Source of the DNA: Zarea fungicola
Taxonomy: Eukaryota > Ascomycota > Sordariomycetes > Hypocreales > Cordycipitaceae
Direction: 5' to 3'
Length of the DNA stretch: 64,000 nt
Assembly: GCA_900169235.1 (NCBI GenBank)
Contig: FWCC01000089.1
Location: 1-64,000 of the forward strand
The translations under genes were made by a program, and so were the position numbers. Positions within the stretch are counted from its first letter, which is position 1. Each line of letters begins with the position of its first letter. Shown here one piece after another: positions 35,307 through 47,567 of the stretch. Under the pieces are notes generated by a model. That model searched no databases and had not been told where the DNA came from. It saw only the letters and a program-made list of their open reading frames with translations.

Positions 35307-36375
35307 ATGAGAAAGACCCTCTCCCGCCCCCCAAGTTGAAAAAAAAGCTATCAACAGCAACGGCGAGGCATATAAATAAGATGGGCGACTCCATCTCCGC
35401 TCCCTTAGGGCTGGCCTGCGACCGCTCTACTTTGTTTAGCAATGACAAACTAAAGTGTTTTCCCCTACGGCTATATAAACCGCCCATGTTTTTCCTCCAG
35501 CTTTCCTTGTTTTGCTTTTTGTGTTTGTATTACGGAGGCATTGATGGATAGCGCGAGGGTTTGTTTCGGGTTTAGTTTCTTCATAATCATGAAAGCGACG
35601 TGGTGTTTTTTCTGGTATTGCTTGGTATTGGGGGGCACATGCACATATGGTGAAATTTAATGAGAATGCGCTCGGGAACAGGAAAACAATGGATTAACGG
35701 GAAAAGCGGTTTGTGTTTTGCTCATTGAGCGTTTATGGCGAAAGAAGGACTACATAGGTTGGATATAAATAAACAAGCGAGCGTCTCACTAGAGTCAATA
35801 AAGAGAGGATCCTTGGAGACAGAAATGAAACAGTGCCGTAGTTTGCTCCCTGCTTATTTGCTTTGAAAATTCATAACCTTCTAACATGATACATCCTGGA
35901 GATACAAAGAAAAAGAGGAAAACAAACAATCCATCCATCGACTTTCCAGGCCACTTTTTGAGTTCATCGACCAAATGACTTTTCGCCCAGGCTTTGCAAT
36001 TCGTTACCTCGTTACCTCGTTACCTCGTTACTCTTTTTTTTTGTTCTTTGAATAGCACAATGACTTCCCCCCCCTCCTCTCATTCTCCGCTTGGTGTTAA
36101 AAGGTACAGCCGAATGTGTATGTGTGGCAAAACGTCCATCAACCTCAAAGTGTAAATACGATCCGACAAGCGACAAGAAATAACAGAATCTCAACGAGAA
36201 CAGAGAGTCAAATGTAAACGAGAAAGCTGAAAGCAACAAAAAGCGAAGTAAAAAAAACGGACAAGTGAGACGTAATACCGAGAAAGACAGAAGAGCTGAC
36301 CATTATATTAAGGACAATGATTGTATCCACGCAGCAATCCAAATTATTGTTCCTTTTCAACCCGTGAAACGGGTT
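35307..36375. other. Intergenic region between convergent genes
   Basis: 3' flanks of the RAD53-like gene and the tandem-Cys4 gene. Holds a short tandem repeat at 36002-36031 and homopolymer runs. No coding feature recognised. Confidence 0.5.
36002..36031 (+). repeat. 8-bp tandem repeat CGTTACCT
   Basis: Three full units plus a partial fourth, directly adjacent. Located between convergent 3' ends. No function inferred. Confidence 0.85.
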
Positions 36376-39300
36376 TTAGAGTTTTCGTTGCTGAATATGG
36401 CTCAATGTGAGCGCGTCCATGTTGGAATCAAGGCTGCCATCAGATCGAGGTGACGATGAGTGTGAAGATGAAGAATCTGTGAGAAATTCCACGCCTGAGT
36501 CAGACAAGTTATCTACACGAGAGAATTCTTTCGTCGAGTTAGAAAACGTCCAGAAAGAAGGAAACAGGTAATGAAAAATATTTGGACTTGGTAGATGAAA
36601 GGGACGCTGTGGATCGGTTTCAAGGAGAGTATTTCAACTTACCAAGCAAAAGAGGTGTCGCTGTAGGTGATTTTGAAATGGGAGAGGACGGCTCCTCAAT
36701 AATAGGCTCAGGGACATGGTCATGAGTTGATCGAGCAAAGGTAGAGGCTGTAGAACGAGAATTTGCGCCGCAAAATGATGTGTTAATGTTCCATGCGCCT
36801 CGTGTTGAGCCTCCGCGCATTGATCCTTGATCTGTATAGGAACCGGGTCTGGCATGGCGGCGGGAGTACGACTTGGGCTGTCCAAATCGGAAAGAAAACC
36901 CCGCGGGCTCAGTTGGCGATTCTGACTGTTCGCTGGCATTGTAGCTTCCAAAGATCGACTCCTTTGCTTCCAATGGCTCAAAGTTCGATCCATCGTGGCT
37001 GCCTCCGCAGCTGCCTGCTGCCCTGGCCTCAAAGAAGGCACCCCTGCTCCCACGATCAGAAGAAGGGTTACAAATAGGGCCACTGAAACTCTCCCAAGGA
37101 GATCTAGGTGCGCTGGGTTTGAATGAAGATGAAAGTTTGCAAAATGCTCCCTTTGTGTAGCGCTGCTTGTCTTCAAAGTTAGTCTCGTATGGGGTTTCTA
37201 GTGGCATCGTTATGCCGTTAGCTGGTGTCTTAGAACCGTCTGATAAAGAACCCTTTCTACCTATTCCGTTAAAGCCAGCGAAGGCACTGGGTAAAGGTAC
37301 GTGTAAATTTCCAGGCCGGGACTTGTTGCTGTCCACAAAGCTCGACTTGCCTTCCTCCAAGACTGGAGAATCTGGTGCGGCATCATGTTGGGTGTTCTGT
37401 GAGCTGTTCGGGCGCGGTGAAAGAGGAGAGTTGGGATACGGTGTGTTGGTCTCTGTAGCTCTTAGCCGTGGATAGTACGGATCGTGTTGGAGATCGTCTC
37501 TGGATAGATGAGGAGTGTGAGAGCTGGCTGAGTCAGGGTTTGGCGGATGCGAAGTCAAAACTGAGGGTTTTTGATCAGAGCTGCTTTGAATATTTGGCAC
37601 TGGAGAGGCGGAAGTGGGCAGACGAGGACTTCTTTCCAAAGATGCTGGATCATGGGAGCTAGCATGGTCGTCACAGTGGTCTGGCGAAACATATGCATTC
37701 AAACCTCGTCGATTAGCAGAGAATTCAGAAGACGGAACAGGCTCAGCTTCAGCTTCAATTCCCCTCGCCCTGCCACTGTCGGCGATGCCGTCATAGTTTG
37801 ATAGCAATCCCTGAGTCCGATGTTGTGATGAATTGCTTCGCCGTCTGGGCTCAACAGTCTCTGAGCATGGTGTTTCACTCCTGACGCTGTTCCTGGACTT
37901 ATTACCGGAGACGTGCATGACAGGCTCTGGGGAGCTTTGCCGGCGTTGGCTTGATGCTGGCTCTGCCGTTTTGAAAAGTTTGCTTTTTTCTTCGGCGGTT
38001 CGTATCTATAGCTGTCAGAGAACTACATGGAATAGAATGCAGCTTGTATGGGACACCTACCGATTTGCTATTCATATAGCATCTTCTGCACGTCTTGGAC
38101 CGAACTGGTATATTGGCAAAGATGACATGGCGCCTGTGAAACTCTTTTGATCGAACAATCCCACAGCTGTTGCAAAAGCGATAACGATCCAAGACAGCGA
38201 TGGCCCGTTTGCCTTCGCGACATTTCTTGCAAACGTTGTGTACTGACTTTGTGTACCGGTGCTTTCTATGAAAGCTGGTGGAGCGAGCTTGGCCGCACCC
38301 TGTACAGAAATGAAGTTGACTTGGGGATTCCACTTGTAGGCGGGTAGCATAGTCATCAGTGACTCTATTTTGAACAGATACACCAGTTTCATGTTGATCA
38401 ACAACCTTTTTTTCTGTTTCAGGGTCACCTTTTCTAGATTCTGCCTTTGGAGAAGACTTGTTACTCTCGAAGTTGGGCGTGACACAACGAGTTTGTTTCG
38501 TAGCAGAATCTAGAAGCGAGTTGCGCTCCGTGACCAGTCTAGATAATTCGTGTCCCAACTGGCTATTCATTGGATTGGCTGATAATGAAGATGTTACGCG
38601 ATTTATTTCATTTTGTAAACTTTGCAAGCCAGGTGGAAACCCTGACACAAGAGTAGGTGCACTTTGTGGCAGGTGCTGATACGCTGCGGGAGTTGTTGGA
38701 GGAGCTGTGCTGATGACATGCTGCGTTTGATTGACTGGTATATATTGAAGCGTAGGAAATTGAGTCTGGTAGGGAACATGTATCGGAATCTGTGGCTGCA
38801 CACATGTGTTCCTGCTCGGAGGTTGTTGGATTCTGAACGATGTTGCACGACGCAGTCTGGTCAGCGTCACCTTTGGCCGAGCTCTGAGCTTCTGTTCGCT
38901 CTGTGTTTTTGCGTTACTATCGTAGCTGTCTCGCCGGCGAGAGAGTTTTCGTGAAATGCTAGCAAATTGAGCCAAGATGGCATTTGTCTTGGGCGGATGC
39001 GATGGTGAGAGAGTCCGGCTCCTCTTTAGCTTCCTTGGCGAGGGCGGTTGCAAAGTTGTTTTTTGTGTGGTAGATTGCCTCGTGGGACTTCTTTTGAGAC
39101 ATGCCAATGACGATGGAGGAGCGTTTAGACGGCTTTGTCGTTGACTCTTGCTCTGGCAACTTGGTTTACTCTTGCTCCGAACATTGCTCTCGTCATCTTT
39201 TACATCCTCGTCATCCTCGTCTTCAGTATGAATGGTGTGGACTGAACGAGCTTGTTCCGTATTCTGATTGCAAGTATAGATGTTCCCAGCGTATCCCAAA

Positions 39301-39428
39301 ACAATGGAATGATTGACGTTCTGCCGAGAGGTAGCGACTGAGTGTTGGGCATTGTTGAAAAGGGCCTCGAACAGGATGGCAGTGTTGTTTCCTGCTACCA
39401 GAGCCCGCCGCTGGCGGCTCCCGGCCAT
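36376..39428 (-). CDS. Uncharacterised protein with two tandem Cys4 modules
   Basis: Exons 39428-38061, 38005-36643 and 36512-36376 give 955 residues. The last exon is supported by the GCTTG|gtaagt donor, a gtgtag acceptor and an in-phase Ser-rich end (DSSSSHSSSPRSDGS) closing with SHIQQRKL. Residues 374-456 hold two copies of one module: FC-x2-CG-x2-RS-x2-FHR-x-H followed by C-x2-C. The cysteines are at 375/378/400/403 and 419/422/447/450. They should bind zinc, perhaps one ion per module. The rest is disordered: basic, Pro/Ser-rich before the modules (RKLSRRRDS, PRKLKRSRTLSPS) and Ser/Pro-rich after. This suggests a nuclear or nucleic-acid-associated protein. A distant relation to the Stc1-type zinc domain is conceivable, but I cannot assign a family. 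Confidence 0.78.
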
Positions 39429-39898
39429 AATTGTTAATAACTTTGTACACTCAAGGGGAGATCATCACGGTCAGTTTTGATAGGTAAGGAAGAGAAAGCA
39501 GACGAAGGCAAGACAAGCTAAGTATTGCACCCCGGAAGAGGACCATCCTAGAATGTTCATGGAAGAGAGAAAGTGAGGGCCAACTGACAGTTGCTAGACC
39601 GGCATCGTTCTGGTCACAACTTCTGTTTTCTCGCACTGCCGCCAGCTGGCGGCCGACGGCCGACAGCGAACAACGCCAAAGCCCACTCTACATCGGTAGA
39701 TATAAACGGCACAATATTGCTAGCAAAGCCGGGCCTGGCGCTCAGTACATGATAACCGTGTTGTCAAATCATACATTGATATACATTCCTATATACCCTT
39801 TTTTCTGGTATATGAACCAACTCCCAGGTCCGTGAAGAAATTTTTGTCAGCAAAATGAAATCCCTTTTATCACTCTATGAACCACAGATTTTACTTCT
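39429..39898. other. Intergenic region
   Basis: About 470 bp between the start of the tandem-Cys4 gene and the stop of STT3, both minus strand. Presumed promoter of the former. No other feature. Confidence 0.5.
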
Positions 39899-42429
39899 TT
39901 AATCAACGCGGAGAACCCGAGGCCCGGCTTTCTTGGACGCCTTCCTTTTCTTCTTCTGGCCGCGTTCAAACGCGGCGGCAGAAGCATGGTCGCGACCGAC
40001 ATTGTCCAAATCCTTGACCTTGTAAATACGAATGATCCAGTTCTCACTAGTAAAGGCCTCGTCAAGGGTGCTGAGCTCAGGTCCCTGGGTAGGTAAACGA
40101 ACACCACGGACACGGTCAGCAGCCTGGCCGGGAGGAAACATGGTGTGGAAGTTGTAGTAGGACAGCTTGTACCTGTTGTAGTTGTTAGCGTCAAGTGTTC
40201 TAGTAGCCGTTCAACAATAGGCGGGAGTGTTGTAGAGGCTTACATCAAGCTGTTCTTCATTGTCTCCGTGGCACTTTCATCCACCTTGTATTCGCCACGC
40301 TCGGTGAAGAAATTACGCTCCTTGACCTCATCAGGCCAGATGCCTTCCGCAATTCGAACCATCCAGAGGAACTTGTTGATATCGTCTCCAGAGTAGCCGA
40401 GGAGACCACCAAACACAACCAGAACGTAGTCAACCTCATGCTGGCGCATGATGGGGTAGCTGACCTCTTCACGGGAGCTCATAGCCTTGCCAACAGTGGC
40501 AATGTGAGTGTTATTCCAAGTGTTGTTGTCCACAAGGGTGGGACGATCTGCCATGCCGCCAATTTGGTAGCCGTAGTCCCACCATGCCATGATCTTGGCG
40601 TCTTCTTTAGTGTTTTGGCGAAGCCACTGGTAGGCCTCGCGGTAGTCATCAATGATGTGCTGGGATCCGTCAGGCATGCGGCTTGCAAGGACGACAGAAG
40701 GGGACGAGTAGGCATTAGAAGTAACCCAAGTGCAGTGAGTGACAAACATTAGCAGATAAATAGTCATGGCGGAAACGACCGAAACCTTGGAAACGGTGCT
40801 GAATACACCAATAACGGGCTTCTCGATACCACGGAGGCCGCCAGTATTGGCTGTCTGCTTGGCTGCCCCGGAGCTTTCGGTAGCTTCGACATTGAGAGCC
40901 TTGACTGACAGGTAGGAGTCCAGGATCTGCGAGGCGGCAATAGCAGCAGCAACACAGACAACCGGGGTAAGCGTGAGCATGAGGCGCACCATGACACCAG
41001 CAAAGTAGCTACCGAACAGCGCATAGACGACAATGAACACGTGCTCGTCCTTGAGGTCAGTAAAACACATGTAGACGCCAGCAGGGAACAGCCAGATTAG
41101 CATGCTGAGATCAAAGAAAAAGGCCGGCCAGGCGGTGGGCTGATGCTCCGATACGGACGCAATGATGGGAATATGAATCTTGGCATAGCTGGTATCCCAA
41201 AGGGAATAAAAGCGGCCGCCCCAGGGAGCAATATATCCGAGAGATGTGAGAGCCACCAGTCCGACGAGACCAATGCCAAAGGTGCCAATGACCAGAGTGG
41301 CAAGGAACGTCTGGAACTGCTTGCCAGAGATAGCCGATCGGACGTACTGAATGAAGCCGATGAATTGAAGAAAGCCAAAGATGCCTGAGCGGTGGATGGT
41401 TAGGAAAGCTAGCGGGCTTCTGGGAATCGTCATTTCAACATACCAAGAGCAGGCATATGCTCGCTGGTCTTGACAGGCAAAAAGCCAACAAAAGGAATTT
41501 GCATACTAGCAATCGTTCCGAGAGCATACCAAGTAGTATAGCTAACGTAAAGACGGGTGCTGTATCTTCCCATGCATATCAAAACGAGTGCATGCATAGG
41601 CAGGAGACAGGTAATGAAGGCGTAACCACCCCAGGACGACACCATGTATCCGTAAAAGAGAGCGCATACAGCACCCCAGAGCATGGAGCCGAGCTTCAGG
41701 GCCTTGATCCAGAGATAGAAGGTGAAGACCAGAAGGAAAATAGCGATGGCTTCGTTGTCGTAGCTACCCGCAACAGATCGAGAGATGTAGCCTGGGGCAA
41801 TCCCCATGAAGACCGCAGCCAAAAGACCAGCAGAAGGCGAGGTGGTCATTTCATTCGTAAGAAGGTATGAGGCGAAGGCTGTCAAGCCAGAGAAAGCCGG
41901 GGCGAGGAGGACGCAAATGTTGCGAATATCAACAGGAACAGTCAAGGTCTTGAGTGCATGGTAAATGACGCCTGAAGTAACCATGAGACCCGGGTACAGA
42001 GTGCCACCAGTGACACGACCCAGAGGATGCCATGTTCGGTCATCAAACCAATCCCAAAACTTGTAGAATCCGTTGGCAACGAGGTATTTGGTTGCACGGA
42101 AGTTGAACCAGGGGTCGACTACCTAGAGTTAGCAGGGCGGCTAGAGGGTCATTCGTCGGAATTGGCGGTAACTGACATTCGTGGATAATACTCTCGAATC
42201 CTATCCGATCTGTTAGAGGCATCGGGGATCATGGAAATGATGCGCGTGCTCTGCGCGTCTTCTGAGTTTCTGCTTCGAGGGACTGCATCAGTGACTTACG
42301 AATAACGGAAAAGAGACGACTGGCAATTGCTGCGCCTGCAATCAGGAAAAGAATGATTGTTCTCAGAAGAGTTCTTGTGCTCTGGGAATTGACCGCATCC
42401 AATGCGGTTCCCTGCTTTTCGACCGCCAT
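39899..42429 (-). CDS. STT3: Oligosaccharyltransferase catalytic subunit STT3
   Basis: ER multi-membrane enzyme that transfers the dolichol-linked glycan to Asn in N-x-S/T sequons. Exons 42429-42300, 42200-42177, 42118-41444, 41384-40244 and 40172-39899 give 747 residues. Exon 2 is only 24 nt but in phase and rebuilds [25 protein letters not shown], an absolutely conserved stretch with the first catalytic Asp. Other hallmarks are the [14 protein letters not shown] loop, about twelve membrane segments, and the sequon-binding WWDYGYQ at about 543 followed by [14 protein letters not shown]. Asn-x-Thr sites there are themselves glycosylated in the yeast protein. The C terminus is the lysine-rich [14 protein letters not shown]. 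Confidence 0.96.
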
Positions 42430-45400
42430 AGTACACAGATTTTGAATCTCAGGCACCAGAAGGTTGATGGAGGGTTCACAGATGCATCCCACACTACCGC
42501 CGCAGAGGACAGCTTGGAGCTTTATTAGACCCAGACAGACTGCGTACATAATGCCTTGGAACCGCAGGGGGTTGTGGGTCTGGATGATCATCGGCCGCAA
42601 CCGAGCTTTTGCCGTCCGTAGTTTCCAACAAACTAGTTACCATAGTTAACAGTTTTGGCGGCGAATATCTAATAAATTGCTTAACAGGACACGACATTCG
42701 CGGATAACCCCACTGGTATCTAACTTTGCAGGTTCAATTCTGAAGTCGGGGAGGTTGCCTAACTACCCAACACAAAGGCTGATCACGTACTGGCATAGAG
42801 ATAAAGTAGGCATGTAATAATTTAGCTGGAATTGTTTCATGTCCCAGAAGCTGTGCGGTTCAGGTTCAAGGGCACTGGTTCTTGGGCCTAGTGAAGCTTT
42901 CTGTTTGACTTCCATCCAATTGGACCATTATTCCCACCTTTTCGCCGATGGTGTTTTCTCTCGCCTCTCCTGCCAATCCACTTCACCTCGGTTTCTATTT
43001 TATTTTTTTTATCATCGTGTATTACTGAGAATCAAACCTTTCTCAGATTTGGTGTCCCGTGCCGCCGGACGCGCTGTTGTTGTAAGTGACAGGCAACATG
43101 CAGTAGATGGAGTATGTGAACAGTTCCTTGAGCATTGAGCTGAGCGCGTCTGGTTGGTTTCGTCCAAGCGCTACACTGCAAGCTACAAAATCGGCTATGA
43201 AGCCACCGATCGACCTTGCAAGATGTGTAGACTTCCTTCCTTTCAGTTGTTGGACTTCGGCTCGCGCCTTTACACACTTGTATGTGACCTCCAACAGGGA
43301 CCATAGGCATTTAACGGCCACGCACCGCAACGCAGCCCCGAGAGTATGGGTTCGATAAGGGCATCTTAAACCCTCCCAAAAGGAAAGGAAAAGAAAAAGG
43401 AATAAACGTCAAAAAAGGAGGGGGCGGAGACATAGATCTAAGAAAGTTATTCTGAAGCCCATCGCCGGCTTGCCTTTTTACCTGTTGTCGCTGCGGGGAC
43501 AAATTCTAATAAGTAGTAGCTTGCCGTGTTAGTTTGAACCGGATGGTACCGTTCAGTTTTTTCACATGGTAGTCGATGATCATCCCGTGTTACAGTAGGT
43601 GTTCTCGCGCCACGCATCGGCATCCATGCTCGGTATACACCTGGCAGAACCACTGTGAGGATATTTTTACTCGTAATGTTCTTTACTTTGTACTGGTCCT
43701 ATGGCTATGACAGGAACTACTGGCCACCATATTGTAGTCCAGGCAGGGTTTTCACAGCCCGAGTCTCATAAATCGCATGAATAAAAGGCAGGATGTGCAA
43801 GCAGGATCCATAATTGAATATGTATACGGATACATTGTTCGGTGGCACCTTTGACGCAGTGAACCCGTTGCGTCCTGTGTCTCAGTGGGCGGGTAAGCAA
43901 GCAACTCGAGAGCGAGTAACTGTTGAACCCTGCTAAGGGATATACTTAGCCTGGCGAGAGAGATTGAATTCGAATTGTGTGGAATTAACATGTGCTCATA
44001 AACTATTATGAGGAACCGCTGCTTATCAACAGGATTCCCCCCCCTACATGCATCATTCATGTCCTCACATCCCCCCGCTCGGTACGAACAGATAGAAGCC
44101 GTCCTGGTTTGATTTTAGCGTGCCTATTGGTGCCCTCTAGCGCCTCTAGCTTGACCCAGAACTAAACAGCCCCATGCAAGCCCATCTCCATCGCCCAAAC
44201 AGCCATGGCGCTATTAAAATCCCCCATCCATTCTACCCCCGTGGCCCCTTGCCTGACCCAGCCTGTTCCACCCGCTTCCCCTCTATTTTCCCCTTGGATC
44301 TCCAGGAAAAGCTATCCTGCCTGCCATCAACAAAGCACGTACCAGGCGATGGAAAGTAGGCGCTGCCGACGCCCCAAAACAGAGTCGAAACCCCGCTGGA
44401 GCTCGCGAAGCTTTTATTGCTAGCTGCGTGCCCCTCAGTAGCTGCATGCACTATAAAATCCAAGGCTTGTACTCCGTACTGCCTACTACCTAGGTATGGA
44501 TTACTGGGACGTAAATGGGCACGGTTGGATAGAAAGCGAAGATGCAAAACGCGAGCCCGGCAGTTGTATTGTTGTAGGCAGTGTGCTGGTTGAGTGTTGA
44601 GAGACGTGACGTTTTGTCCTTCTCGGCCAGGGTTTCGCAAGCAAACTTGTCTTTCACTGTCATTCCCACAACAGACATCTTCATTTCCATCCATCATTTT
44701 TGTACGAGTAAGGCGGACTACAGGCCTCGGTAGAATCCGCGCCGAACCCAACATCTTGGTTCCGGGTCATTCTACTTGTTTGTGTTGTGAAAGTCAACCA
44801 CTGATCGCCCGGAGCGCTCGCCGTTCTGAATCATTGGCAAGCCAGAGCTGGCTCTTTATGCAAACGCCATTTTGCACTCCTCAGTGGGGAGGCAGCCAAC
44901 GTTTCTGCTACACTTTGGTCGGCGACAGCTGGTCTCTGGGCGCTTTTCTTTCCTCACTGAACTTTCCAGCCCTGCCTTCCCACTGTAGGGAAGTGCGAGT
45001 TGCTCATAATTCATCACAGTGCGCGTGGTTCTCCGTGGCCAAGTTCCAGAAGCTCTGTTGTACCATCCACTAGTGTCGTTGATACTTGGCGAGTACTCCT
45101 CCTTCCGCAACAACTAGCCCCCAATCTCCCTTATCATATCTGTGCTTTCCTTGCATTAGCTTGCTACGCCGAGAGAATGCATCATCGTCAGCGGTAACTG
45201 TTTATGCAAACTGCTACTGATACTTTTCCATGTTGGGTATGAAACCTGGAGTTGCCCGATTCCATAGGACGCCCGCGTACGGAAGCAGCACACACAGCAT
45301 GCACACACCAATGTACTCCGTGCCTACTATGTAGGTAGGTAGGTAAATGGACTAGCAAACCGAGTAGCTCTGTAGTGCCTGTCACGGTGTAATCTGTAGC

Positions 45401-45976
45401 TCGTCCCGCCATTCTCTGCCCCGATTCAATGTTGTCCACCCCCGTGCTAGCCACCAAATGGGCCAGTGCCGGTTCCCCATTGGGCATGCCTCTGCTCTGA
45501 GGCGACGCTGAGCTGAGTTGGCGTGCGTTGCCGTTTGTGTCCCTGCTTCTGCCTTGCTGGCGTTGTGTTGAGTTTGCTGGTGCGGCGCCGCCCCCCTCAT
45601 CCCCCATCCCACCATTCATGCCTGCCGTGCCTTGCTTGCTGGGCATTGCGCTCTGCTGGTAACCTTTGCCCTCCAACCTGCCTCCTTCCCTCCTTCCTCC
45701 TACTACCCAGTAGTTACCAGGAGTCAGAGTCATTTCCGTCCAAGTACCTACAGTGCGAACTTGCCCCTAAAAGGGAATACCCTGGATCTACCCCTCTTCC
45801 CCTACACTTTCATCAACACCTTCCCACAACGCAACATTCATTCGCAATTCTGTTCTAATCAAGAACCAAGCCATCTCAAAGCAAAACTCTATTTTGCCCC
45901 ATCGCGAAATCATCATTAAGCTATAAAAGGGCATTTCCATCTCATCTTTCTTATCTCCTATTAATAGTCAACGGTC
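42430..45976. other. 3.5-kb region without recognised gene
   Basis: Divergent gap between STT3 and the RRM protein gene. A TACCTAGGTA palindrome lies at 44487-44496 and a TAGGTAGGTAGGTA run near 45332-45345. The 300 bp before the RRM gene are C/T-rich, as for a transcription start region. Minus-strand frames of up to about 180 codons near 44.2-45.7 kb have no motif and look like chance openings. Confidence 0.45.
44487..44496. promoter_or_regulatory. TACCTAGGTA palindrome
   Basis: Perfect 10-bp palindrome, the rearranged-half form of the TAGGTACCTA words found upstream of TVP23 and the kinase. It lies 1.5 kb upstream of the RRM gene, so a promoter role is uncertain. Confidence 0.25.
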
Positions 45977-46962
45977 ATGGCTAAGCTCTTTATCGGGTGC
46001 GCATTCATAAAACCCCCGACTTTCTTGCCTGCGCCATTCGCGCAACTAACATGTGCTTGTCTAGCGGCCTGGCATGGCACACCGAGGAGGCTACACTGCG
46101 CCAAAAGTTTGAGGAGTTTGGCGCTGTTGAGGAAGCGGTAAGTTTATCAATTTGCGCGATCTGAACTTTTTGCTCCATCTTTACCATCCGGCCCTTTGGC
46201 TGTTGGCATGTTTTGGATCGAGTCCGTCAGTCGCCGACTTGATGTGCACATTGCCATTGCGCCTCCATCTATTCCCATATATTACACGCCATTGATTGTG
46301 CGCAAACATCCCTCTAATGCGATTTTTGTGTTCCCCAAAGGTCGTGGTCAAGGATAGAGACACTGGCCGCAGCCGCGGCTTTGGCTTTGTGCGATACAAC
46401 CAGGAAGCGGATGCCCAGAGTGCCATCGCTGCTATGAACAACGTCGAGTATGAACTTCCATTCCCCTTTTTGCTCGCTGCGCTTCACCAAGACCGAGTTT
46501 CGCTGCTTGTTCGAGGTTCGCACCCGTGCGCTTTCGTCGCTTGATTCTTATACACTTCTTCGCACCTCTAGATTTGACGGTCGAACGATCCGAGTCGACA
46601 AGGCCTCCGACAATGGCCCCCGTGGAGGAGGTGGCTTTAACCGTGGTGGTCATGGTGGTGGCGGCTACAACCGTGGCGGTTATGGCGGTCCAATGTCGTA
46701 TGGCGGTCCTCCCCCAGGGCCTGGATATCCCATGGGCCAGCCCAACGTCTATCCCCCAGTCGCGTACGGTCGTGGATACCCCGCGCCTCAGCAGGGATAC
46801 GGGGCACCCCCTCAAGGTTTGACAAGAACTCTAGGCAAATATTTCACGGAATACTAACGAGTTGTAGGCTACGGTGCTCCTCCCTATGGTTACCCTGACC
46901 CGGCCATGCAGCAGCAGCCGCCTCCTCAGCAACAGCCCCCTCAAGGTGGACAGGGCTACTAA
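45977..46962 (+). CDS. Glycine-rich RRM protein (cold-inducible RBP type)
   Basis: Small RNA-binding protein with one N-terminal RRM and a Gly/Tyr/Pro-rich tail, the layout of CIRBP/GRP proteins that act as RNA chaperones. Exons 45977-45996, 46065-46137, 46341-46447, 46572-46816 and 46868-46962 give 179 residues. The RRM at about residues 2-78 contains RNP2 (LFIGGL) and RNP1 (RGFGFVRY). [20 protein letters not shown] lies between them, and [11 protein letters not shown] closes the fold. The tail contains [20 protein letters not shown] and ends in poly-Gln/Pro. The leader is long and pyrimidine-rich. In this family, regulation by cold and by alternative splicing is common; nothing in this sequence proves it. 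Confidence 0.9.
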
Positions 46963-47567
46963 ACCGTTCCCAGCCGGCCGGCTACATCTAGACCTGTGAT
47001 GTCGACTTTGTATAAAGGTCGGATATGACGTCTGTATGGCTGTCATGGCTGGTTATGGCATTTCTGAGAGTGCGTTCTGTTTTCTCTGAGATAGAGCCGC
47101 CGTTGAGTAGCGTTTTCTACAGGCCTGCCCAACTATGGCAGGCCCAACTCTTCTTGTTTTACTAATCGCTGCTTTAACGTTCTGACTGATACGATGGCTG
47201 TGGGAGTTGATGTCGCTGCATTGCTTCGATTACAAAAGGGTGGGAAAAGGGAATTATCGGAAACCAACGGGTCATTTCTTGTGTGCTGATTTGTTTCTTC
47301 TTTCGTTTTGCTTTTATTGACTTGGTATTTTTCATTTGTTTTGCAACGAGATTGAAAATGTTCATGACGTTCACGCATGAGGGATATGGGACTGAGATAT
47401 TTCCAAAGGGCTCGTCTAAATTGTTGGCTTGGTGCGCAAAGTGGAAAAACAAAATGCTTTCTATATTCCATGTAAACTTCTTGTTTCCCTTGTTTGCCAT
47501 CTACTGATGCAGTTTATGTTTTTTTTTTCCTTTCTTAAATGCACACGGCCTTTTTTGGCCGTTTGAA
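46963..47567. other. Intergenic region between convergent genes
   Basis: 3' flanks of the RRM and ChaC genes, AT- and T-rich, with a poly-T run near 47520. No further feature seen. Confidence 0.5.

Noticed and set aside
43904..43917. ACTCGAGAGCGAGT hairpin-like word as a terminator or tRNA part
   Set aside because: Only a 5-bp stem with no supporting context.
44233..45733. Minus-strand frames of 173 and 181 codons
   Set aside because: Start-stop frames of mixed composition in an intergenic region; no motif and no consistent splice partners.
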